DNA of 64,000 nucleotides from Charina bottae (Eukaryota > Chordata > Lepidosauria > Squamata > Charinaidae): assembly GCA_023362775.1 (NCBI GenBank), contig JALMGJ010000004.1:33783429-33847428 (forward strand), in the 5' to 3' direction. A model generated the notes under the pieces. The model ran no database searches, was not told where the DNA came from, and saw only the letters and a program-made list of their open reading frames with translations. Shown here in pieces: positions 33,509 to 44,102 of this stretch (its first letter is position 1; each line of letters begins with the position of its first letter). Both the position numbers and the translations under genes were made by a program.

Positions 33509-36471
33509 CGGCACCCAATTGCAATTTGCAATGGTCTTGTCAGTTCTCTCCTGATAGGTTTCCGTCACTTTCTGGTCATCAATATAAATATGCAGCCTCA
33601 GTTACCAAACACTGAAAATATTCTTCTCCTACCTTATGGAATAAATCCTCCTCCCTAAAAGCACTTACAAAAAAATCGCAGTTCTGTAATAAATACCTAA
33701 AAATCTAGCAATAGCACTGAGATTTTTTTTTTAAAAAAAAGTAAGCTTCCACATCAGTAATGTTTGAAATGTTTACTAATATTCATTAAGTTACTGAGAA
33801 AAAAAAAGGATGTAAAAATATCCAAGAAGCTCAAGTATTATTACCAACGTGCCAGATTATGGTGGAATCCTCATTTGGCAAAGTCTGCCACCGCCATATT
33901 TCACAGAAACCCCCATGATTTGACAGTCAAAACTGTATCCTTTCAATTCCTCAGGATGAGAAGGGGACAAGCTGGAAGCACTTTCTCCCAAATATTTATT
34001 ACAATCAAAATATTGATGAGTTAACCTGAAGAATGGCATTTTTTGCTGGTGAGTTTGTTCCAAGCGTCTCATTTCTAAGGAAGATAAACCCATTGGTTTT
34101 GGGCTGCCATCACTTTGGTTTGTTGGTTTGCTTGGTTTTTTTTTTCTTCTCAAAATCAGCTTTATTGAAATATTCTGTTTTTCATTTGCACATTGCCCAG
34201 GATAAATTCAGAATAGTTCTGATCAGTAATTTGAGGCTGCCTCCTGTCAAGATGATGTGAAGATGTGATCAATGAGACTTTAAAAAAGAAAATGGAGAAG
34301 TACATTTTTGTAACTAATGTGTGTTCTATGAAGTGTGGGTTTTCATACTTACTGCCAATACATTAATTTTTTTAAAAAAGTAGTTCATAATATATTGTGT
34401 GGACAAACTTATTTGCTATGGCTGGACTGCTGTTATCTATAGACATATTGTACTACTTCCATTGTCTGAATGCTTGAATTGGCTCTTACATTAAATAGTT
34501 ATTTGCAGCTACTATAAGCATTTAGAGGATCTATTCCTAAGAAGGAAAAAATTAAAATTTCCCTCCCCAGCTAGTTGATTTCCAAATTCCTTCCCTGCCC
34601 CTGCTCAGAAAAATGGATAAAAAAGAAGAAGAAAAATGTCTAGTGAGCAATCCCTTTAATCTTTTGGGTCCAGCCTTGTTTGAACTTCTTGCCCCATTCT
34701 TGGACACACTAATATTATCTTCTATCCTAAAGTAATAGAGGAGAAAGTGGGGTTTAGCTAGCTCCCTTTCAGTTTGTTCAAAAGAATGGGAAGGACATGC
34801 AAATATCAATGTGGATCAATACCTACTGCAAATCATGAAAATGGCACCCACAAATATTCTATTCACAAATACTGCTAGCATAGACGAGATCATACCATGC
34901 AATAGCATTCATATCCCAATAAGATGCTTAAAAATTACATAAAATATAACATTTGGTATTCTAAATTTTACATGTGGGTGTAGACTGCTTTGAATCTATA
35001 AAGTAAGGATGGGTTATGTTTTATGTTTATGCTTAGAATCTATAATCAATAATCTATAATTTTCCTGGTTCTACATCACATGATATAGGATCTGTGTTGC
35101 AGAGACACTGAATGGATTTTTACTTGGTGTGTTATTTTGAAGTTTCAAATTGTCGAACTTGCAAAAAGTGGCCAGTTTAGATTTGTACATTTGTAATGTG
35201 CACTTCTTGCAACAGATAATTGCTGTTGCACTTTAATGCTGGTTTAGAATTAGCTCAATCCCTCAAAATATTAAATACTCCCTTAATTACAACAATAAAT
35301 TGAAATTTACTATCCCTTGAAAAGGATATGATAGCAGTTATCACCCACCTAATTCCTTTGCAACCTTCTATTCTCCTTGCAACTATCCTATAGATACCTG
35401 GAGCACATTAGTACTAATAATTGGTGACAGTATTATTGCAGAGGAACAATAAAAAAGTAATTTGCTCTCGTTTACAGGACAAAGATTCATTCAACTCACT
35501 GATATATGGGACAAGACTGATCATTTACTGGTAACATATCAAGCTTTTCAGAGATTGGTGCTAAAACATTCAACACACCTCAGTTGTTAAACACTTACAA
35601 CATTTGTTCTGGGTGTTAAATTGAACTACCCATATTGCTTAATCAGTTGAATGCTAATAAAAGGAATAGCTTTTTGACCTTTTCCACTGCAAGATCAGAA
35701 ATACTTTTTAAATTAGTGAATGATTTTTCCAGGACCTATCACCTCTGAGATATGGCAGGTAACTACTGAAAGATAACCCAAAATATTATACTATTTCATT
35801 TCATCTTAATAATAATATGACCTGCAAAATATTTGAACTTTATAGCAACCTTTGAACTAGTTTTTGATAAAAGACATGGCATGCTTTCATTCTTTTTATG
35901 CCTTTTTTCTTGGTTTTTATGCCATTATCTTGGTGATAAGAGCAAAGGTTGGAGGATTTAAACTTGTACTTCTCCATTCAATATTAGTAACATAAAGGCC
36001 ATTTCATATTCTGACCAAGTAAAATATTTTTAATGAAAAAAGTAAAAGTAATCATGGATAGCAAGGAGTATAAAGATTTAAAATTAGTAATTTTAAAAAA
36101 GACAGAGGTGTGTCATAGCACAACAGAGAGCATGAACAAGTTTTCAGTTAATGTAACCGGGAACAGAGTTTAGCCCAAAGTGCTTATTTATTAAAATGCA
36201 AGCACAAGCATTAATTTTGTTGTCCATTCTGAAAATCCTACTCTTTTAAGCAACATTGGTATTCTTAATTGGGAATGCCTGCCAATTAACTATGAGATAT
36301 AATTATTAACTTCTACCATAGAGATAAATTTGGCATGCATGCCACCAATTTTATTTACCTCTTTTTATTCTCACGAAAATCTTTTATAGTAAGATAAGTA
36401 GAAAAAAATTGTGAGAGTCCAGGCTGAGAAGGAAATCAAATCTAACTGGTGTTGTCTTAATCCAAAGTTCA
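33509..36471. other. Unassigned AT-rich interval
   Basis: Nearly 3 kb in which I recognise no transposon, frame or microsatellite of note. Short frames at 33764-34024 and 34552-34809 have no domain. It is the longest clean stretch between repeats in the middle of the window. Confidence 0.45.
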
Positions 36472-36479
36472 CCACTGCC

Positions 36480-37037
36480 TAGGCTGACCATATTTCCTTG
36501 AGACAAAAACGGGACATTAGGATGGCAAAACGGGATGGGGTCTTATGTAATATTCCGTATTCATGAAAAAGACAGGGGTCCCTGCCCCCCGGTCCGCGCG
36601 ATTGGCTCCCGCCTGCAAACCCCACCCCCCAGTCCGTGCAATTGGCTCCCGCTTGCAAACCCCACCCCAGTCCAAGCGATTGGCTCCTGCCTGCAAACCG
36701 CGCCCCCGGTCTGCCTGATTGGCTCCTGCCTGCAATCCCCACCCCCAGTCTATGTGATTGGCTCCCGCCTGCAAACCCTGCCCCCCGGTCCACCCTCCTC
36801 TCCACCTCTCCCCCCTCCTCTCCACCTCTCCACCCTCCTTTGCTGCACACAGCGGGAGGGCTTCTTCTTCCAGGCTGCTTCCAATCAGCAGCTCCGGCTT
36901 GGATCCTCCTTCTGTACCATTCCCGTCGGGTTAAAAAAATGGGACAAAATTGAGATTTTTATCAAAACAACGGGACGGTTGAAAAATGCTAAAAAAACAG
37001 GACTGTCCCATTCAAAATGGGACATATGGTCAGCCTA
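36480..37037. mobile_element. Non-autonomous hAT-like transposon, 558 bp, intact ends
   Basis: Terminal inverted repeats taggctgaccatat and atatggtcagccta are perfect over 14 bp. The 8-bp duplication ccactgcc lies at 36472-36479 and 37038-37045, the length expected for hAT. Subterminal sequence is also inverted (acgggaca... and ...tgtcccattcaaaatgggaca). The GC-rich interior holds a five-unit minisatellite and a pyrimidine-rich block. There is no transposase; long frames here are repeat translations. Confidence 0.88.
36595..36785 (+). repeat. About 40-bp minisatellite, five units, inside a hAT element
   Basis: Units start gcgattggctcccgcctgca and continue with an aacccc-rich, more variable part ending in agtccg-like sequence. 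The unit is the reverse complement of the array in the hAT element at 10515-10979. Confidence 0.9.
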
Positions 37038-37079
37038 CCACTGCCCCATGCCACCTCTTTAGAACTGATGCTTGATATT

Positions 37080-37265
37080 AGGTTGTGGTAGCTCTACAAG
37101 GTAGACTAGACTAAGAAACCAATGCCATATACTGTAGTTCAGGACTACTTTTATTGTAACAGCTATAGCAACAGAATCTTGCAAGTCTGAATGTGCATGC
37201 CCCTCCCTCCCTCCCTTAATCTTTGTGTGAACTAGGGAGGGCCTGAGACATTTTCTCAAATTAGT
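37080..37265 (-). mobile_element. LTR-like segment, minus orientation
   Basis: Read on the minus strand: ggccctccctagttcac, cagacttgcaagattctgtt, then acaataaaagtagtcc (possible poly-A signal) and tcttagtctagtctacctt. The same order of blocks occurs in plus orientation at 37555-37740. Poly-A signal position and block order resemble the R-U5 part of an LTR. No retroviral gene is present. This is a tentative call. Confidence 0.35.
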
Positions 37266-37554
37266 TTCTCAGAACAGGCTCAAGCCCAGCTTATCTGACC
37301 ATTGGCTCAGTAGCAACTCTTCTTCCTGTCCTTCAAGGCCATTCCCTATTCCCTCTACAGATTGCCACTAAAATTGACCTGTTCTAGCAACAGAGACAAT
37401 CAGGTGAGATCACAAAATGGATAAATATGGAAAGAACTCAGGATAGGTGCTGCAAATGACATCTGCGAACTCTGATATTGTAATGGTATGTGAGAAAGTC
37501 CTTAAGAAATGGGGCAAAGAGATGCTGCCTAGGGAACGGTCAGATAAGAGAGGG

Positions 37555-37745
37555 CATAACCCACAGCTGCATAATGGGCAGAGAAAGAGGCTCAGAAGAG
37601 ACCCTCCCTAACTTCTCAGGCTGTAAAGGAGATGGTGGGAGATTTGTACTTGCAAGATTCTGTTAATGTAGCCTTATAATAAAGTAGAATTAACTCATCT
37701 GGTCATGTTTCCTGTCTGGTCTACCTGGGAAGGCTGACGTCAATC
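37555..37745 (+). mobile_element. LTR-like segment, plus orientation
   Basis: Contains gaccctccctaacttc, gtacttgcaagattctgtta, aataaa (37679-37684), gtttcctgtctggtctacctgg and ends near gacgtca, where CA would be a usual LTR terminus. It faces the minus-strand copy at 37080-37265. Start and target duplication were not found. Confidence 0.35.
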
Positions 37746-37984
37746 TTGCAAGTCTGAAAGTACAAACTCTTCTTGAAATTGGTGGCAATAATTTCAAATA
37801 TCTTTGGAGGTTCTGGCTGAACATTTGTAGCATATTATCACCATAATTTGGTCTGCCTGGAACACTGTTCTTGTTTTGTAATTTATTTTTAAATTGCTGC
37901 CCCTGTTTCATTTATCTTTACCAATGCTTATTTGAATTTTAATGTTTAAAATTTTTAAAAGGGGTTATATTTTGTATATTTGTA

Positions 37985-40245
37985 TGCTGCTGCCTGGAAT
38001 AGGGAGGTGGCGGGGGCCTTGGACAGAATTGCACCTGTGCGACCTCTCTTGTCTGATCGAACCTGACACTCACCGTGGTTCAGGGAGGAGTTGAGAGTTC
38101 TGAAGAGGATTAAGAGACATCTAGAGCGCCGCTGGAGAAAGACAAGGACCGAACCCAACCAAACACAAGCTAGAGCTGCTATTAAGGACTACCTTGTGGC
38201 AGTAAGAGAGGCAAAATGTCAATATTTCTCTGCTCTTATTGCATCCGTAGAATGCCGCCCGATGGCCCTGTTTAAGATCACCCTATATCTTCTGGGGAAG
38301 GTGGGTCTAGTAACTCACCTACAGGGCCATGCAGATGAGTTTTCTGGGCATCTGGAGGATAAAATCGCTTGGATCCATTCCAAGTTTCATCCCAAGCATG
38401 CAGCATGGCCTGGGGAGATGCCTGGGGGGCATACTTACCCGGTTATCTGGGAACAGTTTGATCCTGTTGGGCCCGAGGAAGTGGACAGGGTTCTCCGGTC
38501 TGTAAATGCCACCACTTGTCAATTAGATCCTTGTCCCTCCTGGCTGGTGAAGGCAGCTTGGTGATGGTGAATTCATCCTTGAGGATGAATTCACCCAGTG
38601 TTCCTGTCTGCCTTTAAAGAGGCGCTGGTGCACCCCCTCCTCAAGAAACTGTCACTGGATCCCACCATGCTGGACAATTTTTGTCCAGTCTCCCACCTCC
38701 CCTTTTTAGGGAAGGTGGTTGAGAAAGTGGTGGCATTGCAGCTCCAGAGGATCCTGGATGAAACGGATTATCTGCACCCTTTCCAGTTGGGTTTCAGGCC
38801 AGGATATGGGATGAAAACAGCTTTGGTCGCACTTTTGGGTGATCTCTGGTGGGAGCGGGATGGGGGCAGTGCATCCATACTTGCTATTCTTGACCTCTCA
38901 GTGGCTTTCAATACCATTGACCATGGTATCCTTTTGGGTTGACTCAGGGAGTTGGGGGTGGGTGGTGCAGTTTTGTGCTGGTTCACCTCCTTCTTCCGGG
39001 GCTGGTCCCAATCGGTGTTGATAGGGAGCAAGAGATCTGGCCCGTGGCCCCTCCTTTGTGGGGTGCCAGAGGGTTCGGTATTCTCTCCATTCCTTTTTAA
39101 CATCTACATGAAACCACTGGGTGAGATCATCCGTCGCCATGGGATGAGGTATCTATATGCTGATTATACTCAATTATACATCTCTATCCCGGGTGACTTA
39201 AGTGAAGCTGTGACCACCCTCTCTCGGTGCATGTAGGCTGTAGGGGTCTGGATGGGGAACAACAGGCTTCAGCTGAACCCTGGTAAGACAGAGTGGCTGT
39301 GGGTCAGGGGCTCCCTGGTATCCAGGAACTTACCATCTTTGGCTCTGGATGGGGTTGCACTGCCCCAGGCAGATCGTGTGCAGAACCTGGGGGTTCTCCT
39401 GGACTCACGACTCCTGTTTGAAGAGCAGGTGGCAGCTGTAGCCAGGGGAGCCTTTGCACAACTTCGTGTTGTGTGCCAACTACACCCCTTCCTGGATTGG
39501 GAGTCCCTCTGGTCAGTCACTCATGCCCTAGTCATTTCCCGCATAGACTATTGCAATGCACTCTACATGGGGCTACCTTTGAAGAGTATCCAGAAGCTAC
39601 AGCTGGTTCAGAATTTGGCCACGTGAGCAGTTTTAGGAGCCCCAAAGAGGGCACATATAACACCCTTGCTGCGCGAGCTGCACTGGGTGCCAGTTTGCTT
39701 CCGGGTCCAATTCAAGGTGTTGGTTATCACCTTTAAAGCCCTACATAGCATGGGTCCAGGTTACCTGAGGGACCGCCTCACCCCCATTACATCGACCCAT
39801 CCCACCCAGTCAGGCAGAGAAGGCATGTTACAGACCATGTCCATGAGAGATTGTTGATTGGCAGGGTCCAGGAGGAGGGCCTTCTCTGCCATGGCACCCG
39901 CCCTCTGGAATAAGTTACCCCCAGAGGTGAGGCATGCCCCCACTCTCCCGGCTTTCCAGAAGGGGGTTAAGAGCTGGTTGTGCCACCTTGCTTGGGGTGG
40001 GAGGGGGGATAGCCAATCATGGGGGTGGTTGGCACCTTGATGGGGCCAATGATGAGATCATTATTTGCCATCTTGGACTTTATATTTTATATTTTGCATT
40101 TTTATATTTATGTGTATATATATTTATATTGTATGGTTTTAATTATATTTTAATCTTTAATTGTTTTTAAACCGCCCAGAGTCATTGCAATACGAGATGG
40201 GAGGTAAAGAAATATGGTAAATAAATAAACAAATAAATAAAATTT
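37985..40245 (+). mobile_element. L2-like LINE, RT half with 3' end
   Basis: Begins at gctgcctggaatagggaggt, the point where the inverted 5' half at 29.35 kb ends, and runs through the linker, RT, C-terminal domain and 3' UTR to the tail near 40190-40245 (accgcccagagtcattgc, then aaataaat units). About 2.26 kb are present. The endonuclease and leader are missing. Confidence 0.88.
38091..40040 (+). pseudogene. L2-like LINE reverse transcriptase, broken by several stops
   Basis: Successive frames cover the protein: 38091-38564 (linker region, RSVNATTCQLDPCPSWLV), 38598-38942 (HPLLKKLSLD, FRPGYGMKTALVALL, LDLSVAFNTIDHGILLG), 38952-39236 (LLCGVPEGSVFSPFLFNIYM), 39252-39626 (NNRLQLNPGKTEWLW) and 39666-40040 (C-terminus, RRRAFSAMAPALWNKLPPEV). 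The active-site box reads YADYTQLY, so the second Asp of YADD is Tyr. With at least four in-frame stops or shifts it is not functional. Confidence 0.9.
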
Positions 40246-40939
40246 TTAAATAAAGTTTGCTTTTATTTATCTCTTGTGAGTTTGGTCTGTCTCCCAAGGG
40301 GAAAGAAGGGCTGATGCCCCTTCCACACACCTTAATGCTATACAGCCAGGAGGTCAGCTATCTTTTAATCACCAGAAAGGCAGCATGAAGTATGAATGTC
40401 CTATCTTTCTCATGCACCAGAGTTTGGGGGTAAGATGCCAGAGGACTAATTCCCTTGAAGATAGTTGAGGGTAGCAGGAACTACAAAGACTCTATCCCAA
40501 ACACCTAGAGGACTTCTACAAGAGAAAGTTTGAAGAAGTCAGTGCTTCACTCTCTGGGCTCAGCCATTTCTGTAATAACATTAGAGGAACTCCTGTGTTA
40601 GCTATAATAGAACCTTCTGCCCTGAATCCAACTATATTAATTTCCAAAAATGTTTTTAAAAATAATTTTGTAGATGGAATATATTGAATAATACATGAAA
40701 CTATGCATTAAAATAATCAGACTTTGCAGAAACAGGTTAAATGTAACCTCCCAACTGGAATTAGGCTAGTTGGCACAGTAAGGATCATTCCATAAGAAAT
40801 CAATTTCCTGCAAAGATGTAATTTTCCTGTGTAGAAAATTAACTCTGTGTGGAATCACATGTAAAAAATGATACATATATAATAAAATGCCCTATATGAT
40901 TTTCCTACCCTTGAAGATTAATTTGCATAACACTGTATT
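40246..40939. other. Unassigned interval
   Basis: No frame or repeat family recognised. The last eight bases of the flank (40940-40947) are the target duplication of the next element. Confidence 0.4.
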
Positions 40940-40947
40940 ATCTATAG

Positions 40948-41161
40948 CAGGGCTTTCCAAAGTGCCACCCCTGGCAACACAGCAGGGGCAGCGGCGGCAG
41001 CAGGCGGCGGTGCGCGTGCGCACGGCGGTGGTGCGAGGGGGCGTGCGGCAGCGCGCAGGGGGCGTGCGGCGGCGTGCGCGTGCATGGCTGCCGCCATGCA
41101 CGTGCGCACCGCCGCTTCCGGGTGGTGTGGCGACACAGCACGCACAGTTTGGAAAGCTCTG
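40948..41161. mobile_element. hAT-like MITE, 214 bp, intact ends
   Basis: Terminal repeats cagggctttccaaa and tttggaaagctctg match with one mismatch. The perfect 8-bp duplication atctatag flanks it at 40940-40947 and 41162-41169. The interior is strikingly GC- and CpG-rich (gcgtgcggcagcgcgc-type) in an AT-rich setting. The short frames here are low-complexity artefacts. Confidence 0.88.
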
Positions 41162-41169
41162 ATCTATAG

Positions 41170-42449
41170 ATTCCCTGCAACTTTCAAAGATATAGCTGAT
41201 TTGTGTGTGTATGTGTCTTCAGCAATTAAAATTATGCTGTTGTGATTTCAGAAACAATCTGCCAAGAATCTGTTTTTGTATTGATGTAGATATTGATTTC
41301 CTTTCCGTAACACCATTTTTGGATCAACTATACAGTTTCTAATTTATTTCTGTGGCCAACATAAAATGCTGTTCTTTTCTTATAAAACATTTGGGGCGAA
41401 GATATCTGCGATGCCAAGCCCTTCTATATAAGCTTGTCAACTATAGACAATGCATATTTTAATAGTTTTAATACTGTTGCAATGGTTTATTATAGTGATA
41501 TAATAAACTATGGTGATTGTAGTGATGAATGTTCCTGCTTTTATTTTACCATTGTTGCTGAATGCTGTTTCTATATGAGTTTAATGCATTGTCACAGAAG
41601 TGGTTTATAAATATGTTACATTATAGTGACAATAGCAGTGATATTATCATATGAAGCAGCATGATAAGTGTTGTTTCCATATATGAGAACTATGCATGGG
41701 TTTCCTTCAATTCTGTAAAATGTGCATTTAAAAACTGTCCTTTAAGATAAACATACTGCACACTTTTGGAAGCCTCAATGTTCCCTAAAGAAGGCAACAT
41801 TTCCAGCTATTATGCACAAAAGCTGTGCTTCAATAGAACAGGAAGCCACAAATGCATTATGAAACTGCAGCTTTGACAACTTGGAAAAGTTGCTGCTCTT
41901 TTCTTCCATTTGCTGTTTATACTGGACCTGTGTACCATGGACATTTTAAAAGTGATAGACATGTTTAAATAGGTTTACAGGTTTTTCATGTCAAAAGCAA
42001 TGCTACAACTACAGTGCAATTCTTGTCATTAGGCCCTGTTCCCACAACACTTGGTCCCAATGGAAGAAGGAATAATGTGTTGTGGGAATACCAAAAAGGG
42101 GTTAGTTGACCCAGTCAACTCTGCCCCAAAGGTGAATTTAATAGATCTAGTCATGTACAGAGATAAATTAAGTCCATCCAATCAGTTATAGCATGGAAAA
42201 AGTGGTCATGGGATGCATCTTGCATATGAGTGTTCCAGCTGGAGAGGAAGAATGACTGAAAAAGCAAATTTTTCCAGGTCACAACTCACTGGCAAGACTT
42301 GGCAGCACAGAACACACTTCCTAAACATAGACTGATTGCAGTAGCCAAGCCATGCCTTCTGCTACTCCTCTGGCTATAAAAAAAGGGGATAGTGATGTAC
42401 TGAAGGTTTGCCAGTATTCTCCTGTCAAAAGGGCTCATGGCATATCAGG
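41170..42449. other. Unassigned interval
   Basis: AT-rich; no recognisable repeat or frame. Confidence 0.4.
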
Positions 42450-42451
42450 TA

Positions 42452-42679
42452 GAGGTAGTCCTCATTTAGTGACCACAATTGGGACCAGCAACTTGGTCAT
42501 TAAGCAAAGTGGTTGCTAAGTGAAACTACAACTGGGCTTATGATCTTACTTCAGCTTTCCTTTGTTTACAGACTTGCAAAGGTCGTAAGTGCAAGAACTG
42601 GTCGTAAAGTTACTTTTTCATTACCATCATAACTGCGAACAGTTGCTAAATGAGACAGTTGCTAAACAAGGACTATCTG
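42452..42679. mobile_element. TA-flanked MITE (Tc1/mariner-like)
   Basis: The ends gaggtagtcctcatttagtg and caactgt...aaggactatctg form an imperfect inverted repeat, and TA dinucleotides sit directly outside both (42450-42451 and 42680-42681). Internally, gtcgtaagtgcaag and ggtcgtaaag match an abundant reptile MITE that begins 'caggtagtcctcgactta'. The TA target supports a Tc1/mariner assignment but a single dinucleotide is weak evidence. Confidence 0.6.
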
Positions 42680-42681
42680 TA

Positions 42682-43221
42682 CCACTTAAAGAAAGTGCTC
42701 CAATAAGAGTGATCGTATACTGCAAAAAACATCCAGTAAGAAGATTTGATTCAGTTGTGGGATAAAGGAACTGCTCTTTCAACACATTAATCAACTATTT
42801 AGAACTAAGGAAGTTACAAAGCCCAAATTGCAGTCTTTCTGCAAGCAAAACCTAGTTTTACTCTCTGAAATTAAGTATTTTGGATTGCATTTTCCCTGTT
42901 AAAGCAAAACTACTAATTCTAGGAAATAAAAACAATGAGTATCTGGATTTACAAGAAGGCTTGTTACGGATTTCAGAGATTTTTCAACATGTTTATTTGG
43001 AGAAAATAATAAAATATTATATGTATATCCATAAAACATGAAGACTCTCTGATTTCATTAAACCTGTAGAAAATTTCTTTTTTAAATTGGTCAGATACTG
43101 CTTGTGGATCTAATAACATAGAATCTAAAGTTTCACTCAGTCCTTTAGCTCCACTCTGTTTAAGACTATGGTGGTGCAGGTAGTATGGAATTAAATTAAA
43201 TTAAAGAGCACCTGCTCTTCT
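42682..43221. other. Unassigned interval
   Basis: No feature recognised. Confidence 0.4.
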
Positions 43222-43232
43222 CTCCTTTTATA

Positions 43233-43452
43233 GGTAAAGGTAAAGGTTCCCCCCGCACATTTGTGCAGTCGTGTCCGACTCTAGGGGGCAGTGCTCATCT
43301 CCATTTGTTAGCCAAAGAGCCAGCGTTGTCCGAAGATGCTTCCACGGTTATGTGGCCGGCATGATGCACGCGGAACGCTGTTACCTACCCACTGAAGTGG
43401 TACCTATTCATCTACTTGCATTTGCATGCTTTCAAATTGCTAGGTTGGCAAG
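43233..43452 (-). mobile_element. Sauria-type SINE, 5'-truncated
   Basis: The 3' tail (ggtaaaggtaaaggttcccc), BovB-like end (gtcgtgtccgactctagggg) and body are present up to gctaggttggcaag, where homology stops; the tRNA-like head is missing. The flanks tccttttata on the left and tcctttata on the right resemble a target duplication of about nine bases. Confidence 0.85.
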
Positions 43453-43690
43453 CGTCCTTTATACTTGGATACAAATATTTCTCCATGCAACTGGGGAGCC
43501 TGATAAGGGTGGTGGTCCCCAATTGCACAGTTACACTCACATTTAAGCAACATAAGCAAAATCACTTAGTTCTTGCTGCTCTCCTGGGAAGAATAACAAC
43601 AAGAAGGGGATGAGATGGATGTGTTAAAGGAAAACCATCTTTTTGAGATCTTATACACATGATTATATATACAGTGTGTGTATATATATA

Positions 43691-44022
43691 TGGCGTGGTG
43701 GCTCAGCGGGTAAGATGCCAGGCTTGTCGATCGGAAGATCGCAAGTTCGGAGGTTCGAATCCCTAGCCCTGCGTGCGGAGTGAGCTCCCGCACTAGCTCC
43801 AGCTCTTGCCAACCTAGCAATTCGAAAGCATGCAAATGCAAGTAGATGAATATTTACCACTTCGGTGGGTAGGTAACAGCGTTCCGCATGCATCATGCCG
43901 GCCACATGACCGTGGAAGCGTCTTCGGACAACGCTGGCTCTTCGGCTAACAAACGGAGATGAGCACCGCCCCCTAGAGTCGGACACGACTGCACAAATGT
44001 GCGGGGGGAACCTTTACCTTTA
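43691..44022 (+). mobile_element. Sauria-type SINE, full length
   Basis: Complete head (TGGCTCAGCGG A box; GGTTCGAATCC B box), body, BovB-like gtcggacacgactgcac and cctttaccttta end. It sits in a tatata run on both sides, so the target duplication cannot be delimited exactly. It lies 240 bp from another copy in opposite orientation (43233-43452). Confidence 0.88.
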
Positions 44023-44035
44023 TATATATACTGCA

Positions 44036-44102
44036 TGTGTGTGTATATATCTGTGTGTTTATACGTTTGTTTGTGTGTGTGTGTGTGTGTGTGCGTGTGT
44101 GT
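44036..44102. repeat. (GT)n-rich microsatellite
   Basis: Imperfect gt/tg run right of the SINE, partly interrupted. Confidence 0.85.

Noticed and set aside
33253..33568. Frames with Tyr-Val-Cys-Met and Ser-Ile-Tyr-Leu repeats
   Set aside because: Translations of the (gata)n(cata)n microsatellite.
36595..36785. Direct repeats separated by variable 15-20 base segments, superficially like a CRISPR array
   Set aside because: The genome is a vertebrate, the units are degenerate, the array lies inside a hAT element and a related inverted array occurs at 10.6 kb. It is a minisatellite.
37985..40245. Twin-priming (5' inversion) as the explanation for the two L2-like halves
   Set aside because: Twin priming leaves the inverted segment adjacent to the rest; here about 6.5 kb of other DNA lies between, so a later inversion or two separate copies fit better.
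40887..41180. Arg/Ala/Pro-rich frames of 67-91 codons on both strands
   Set aside because: They are produced by the GC-rich centre of a hAT MITE with defined ends and target duplication.
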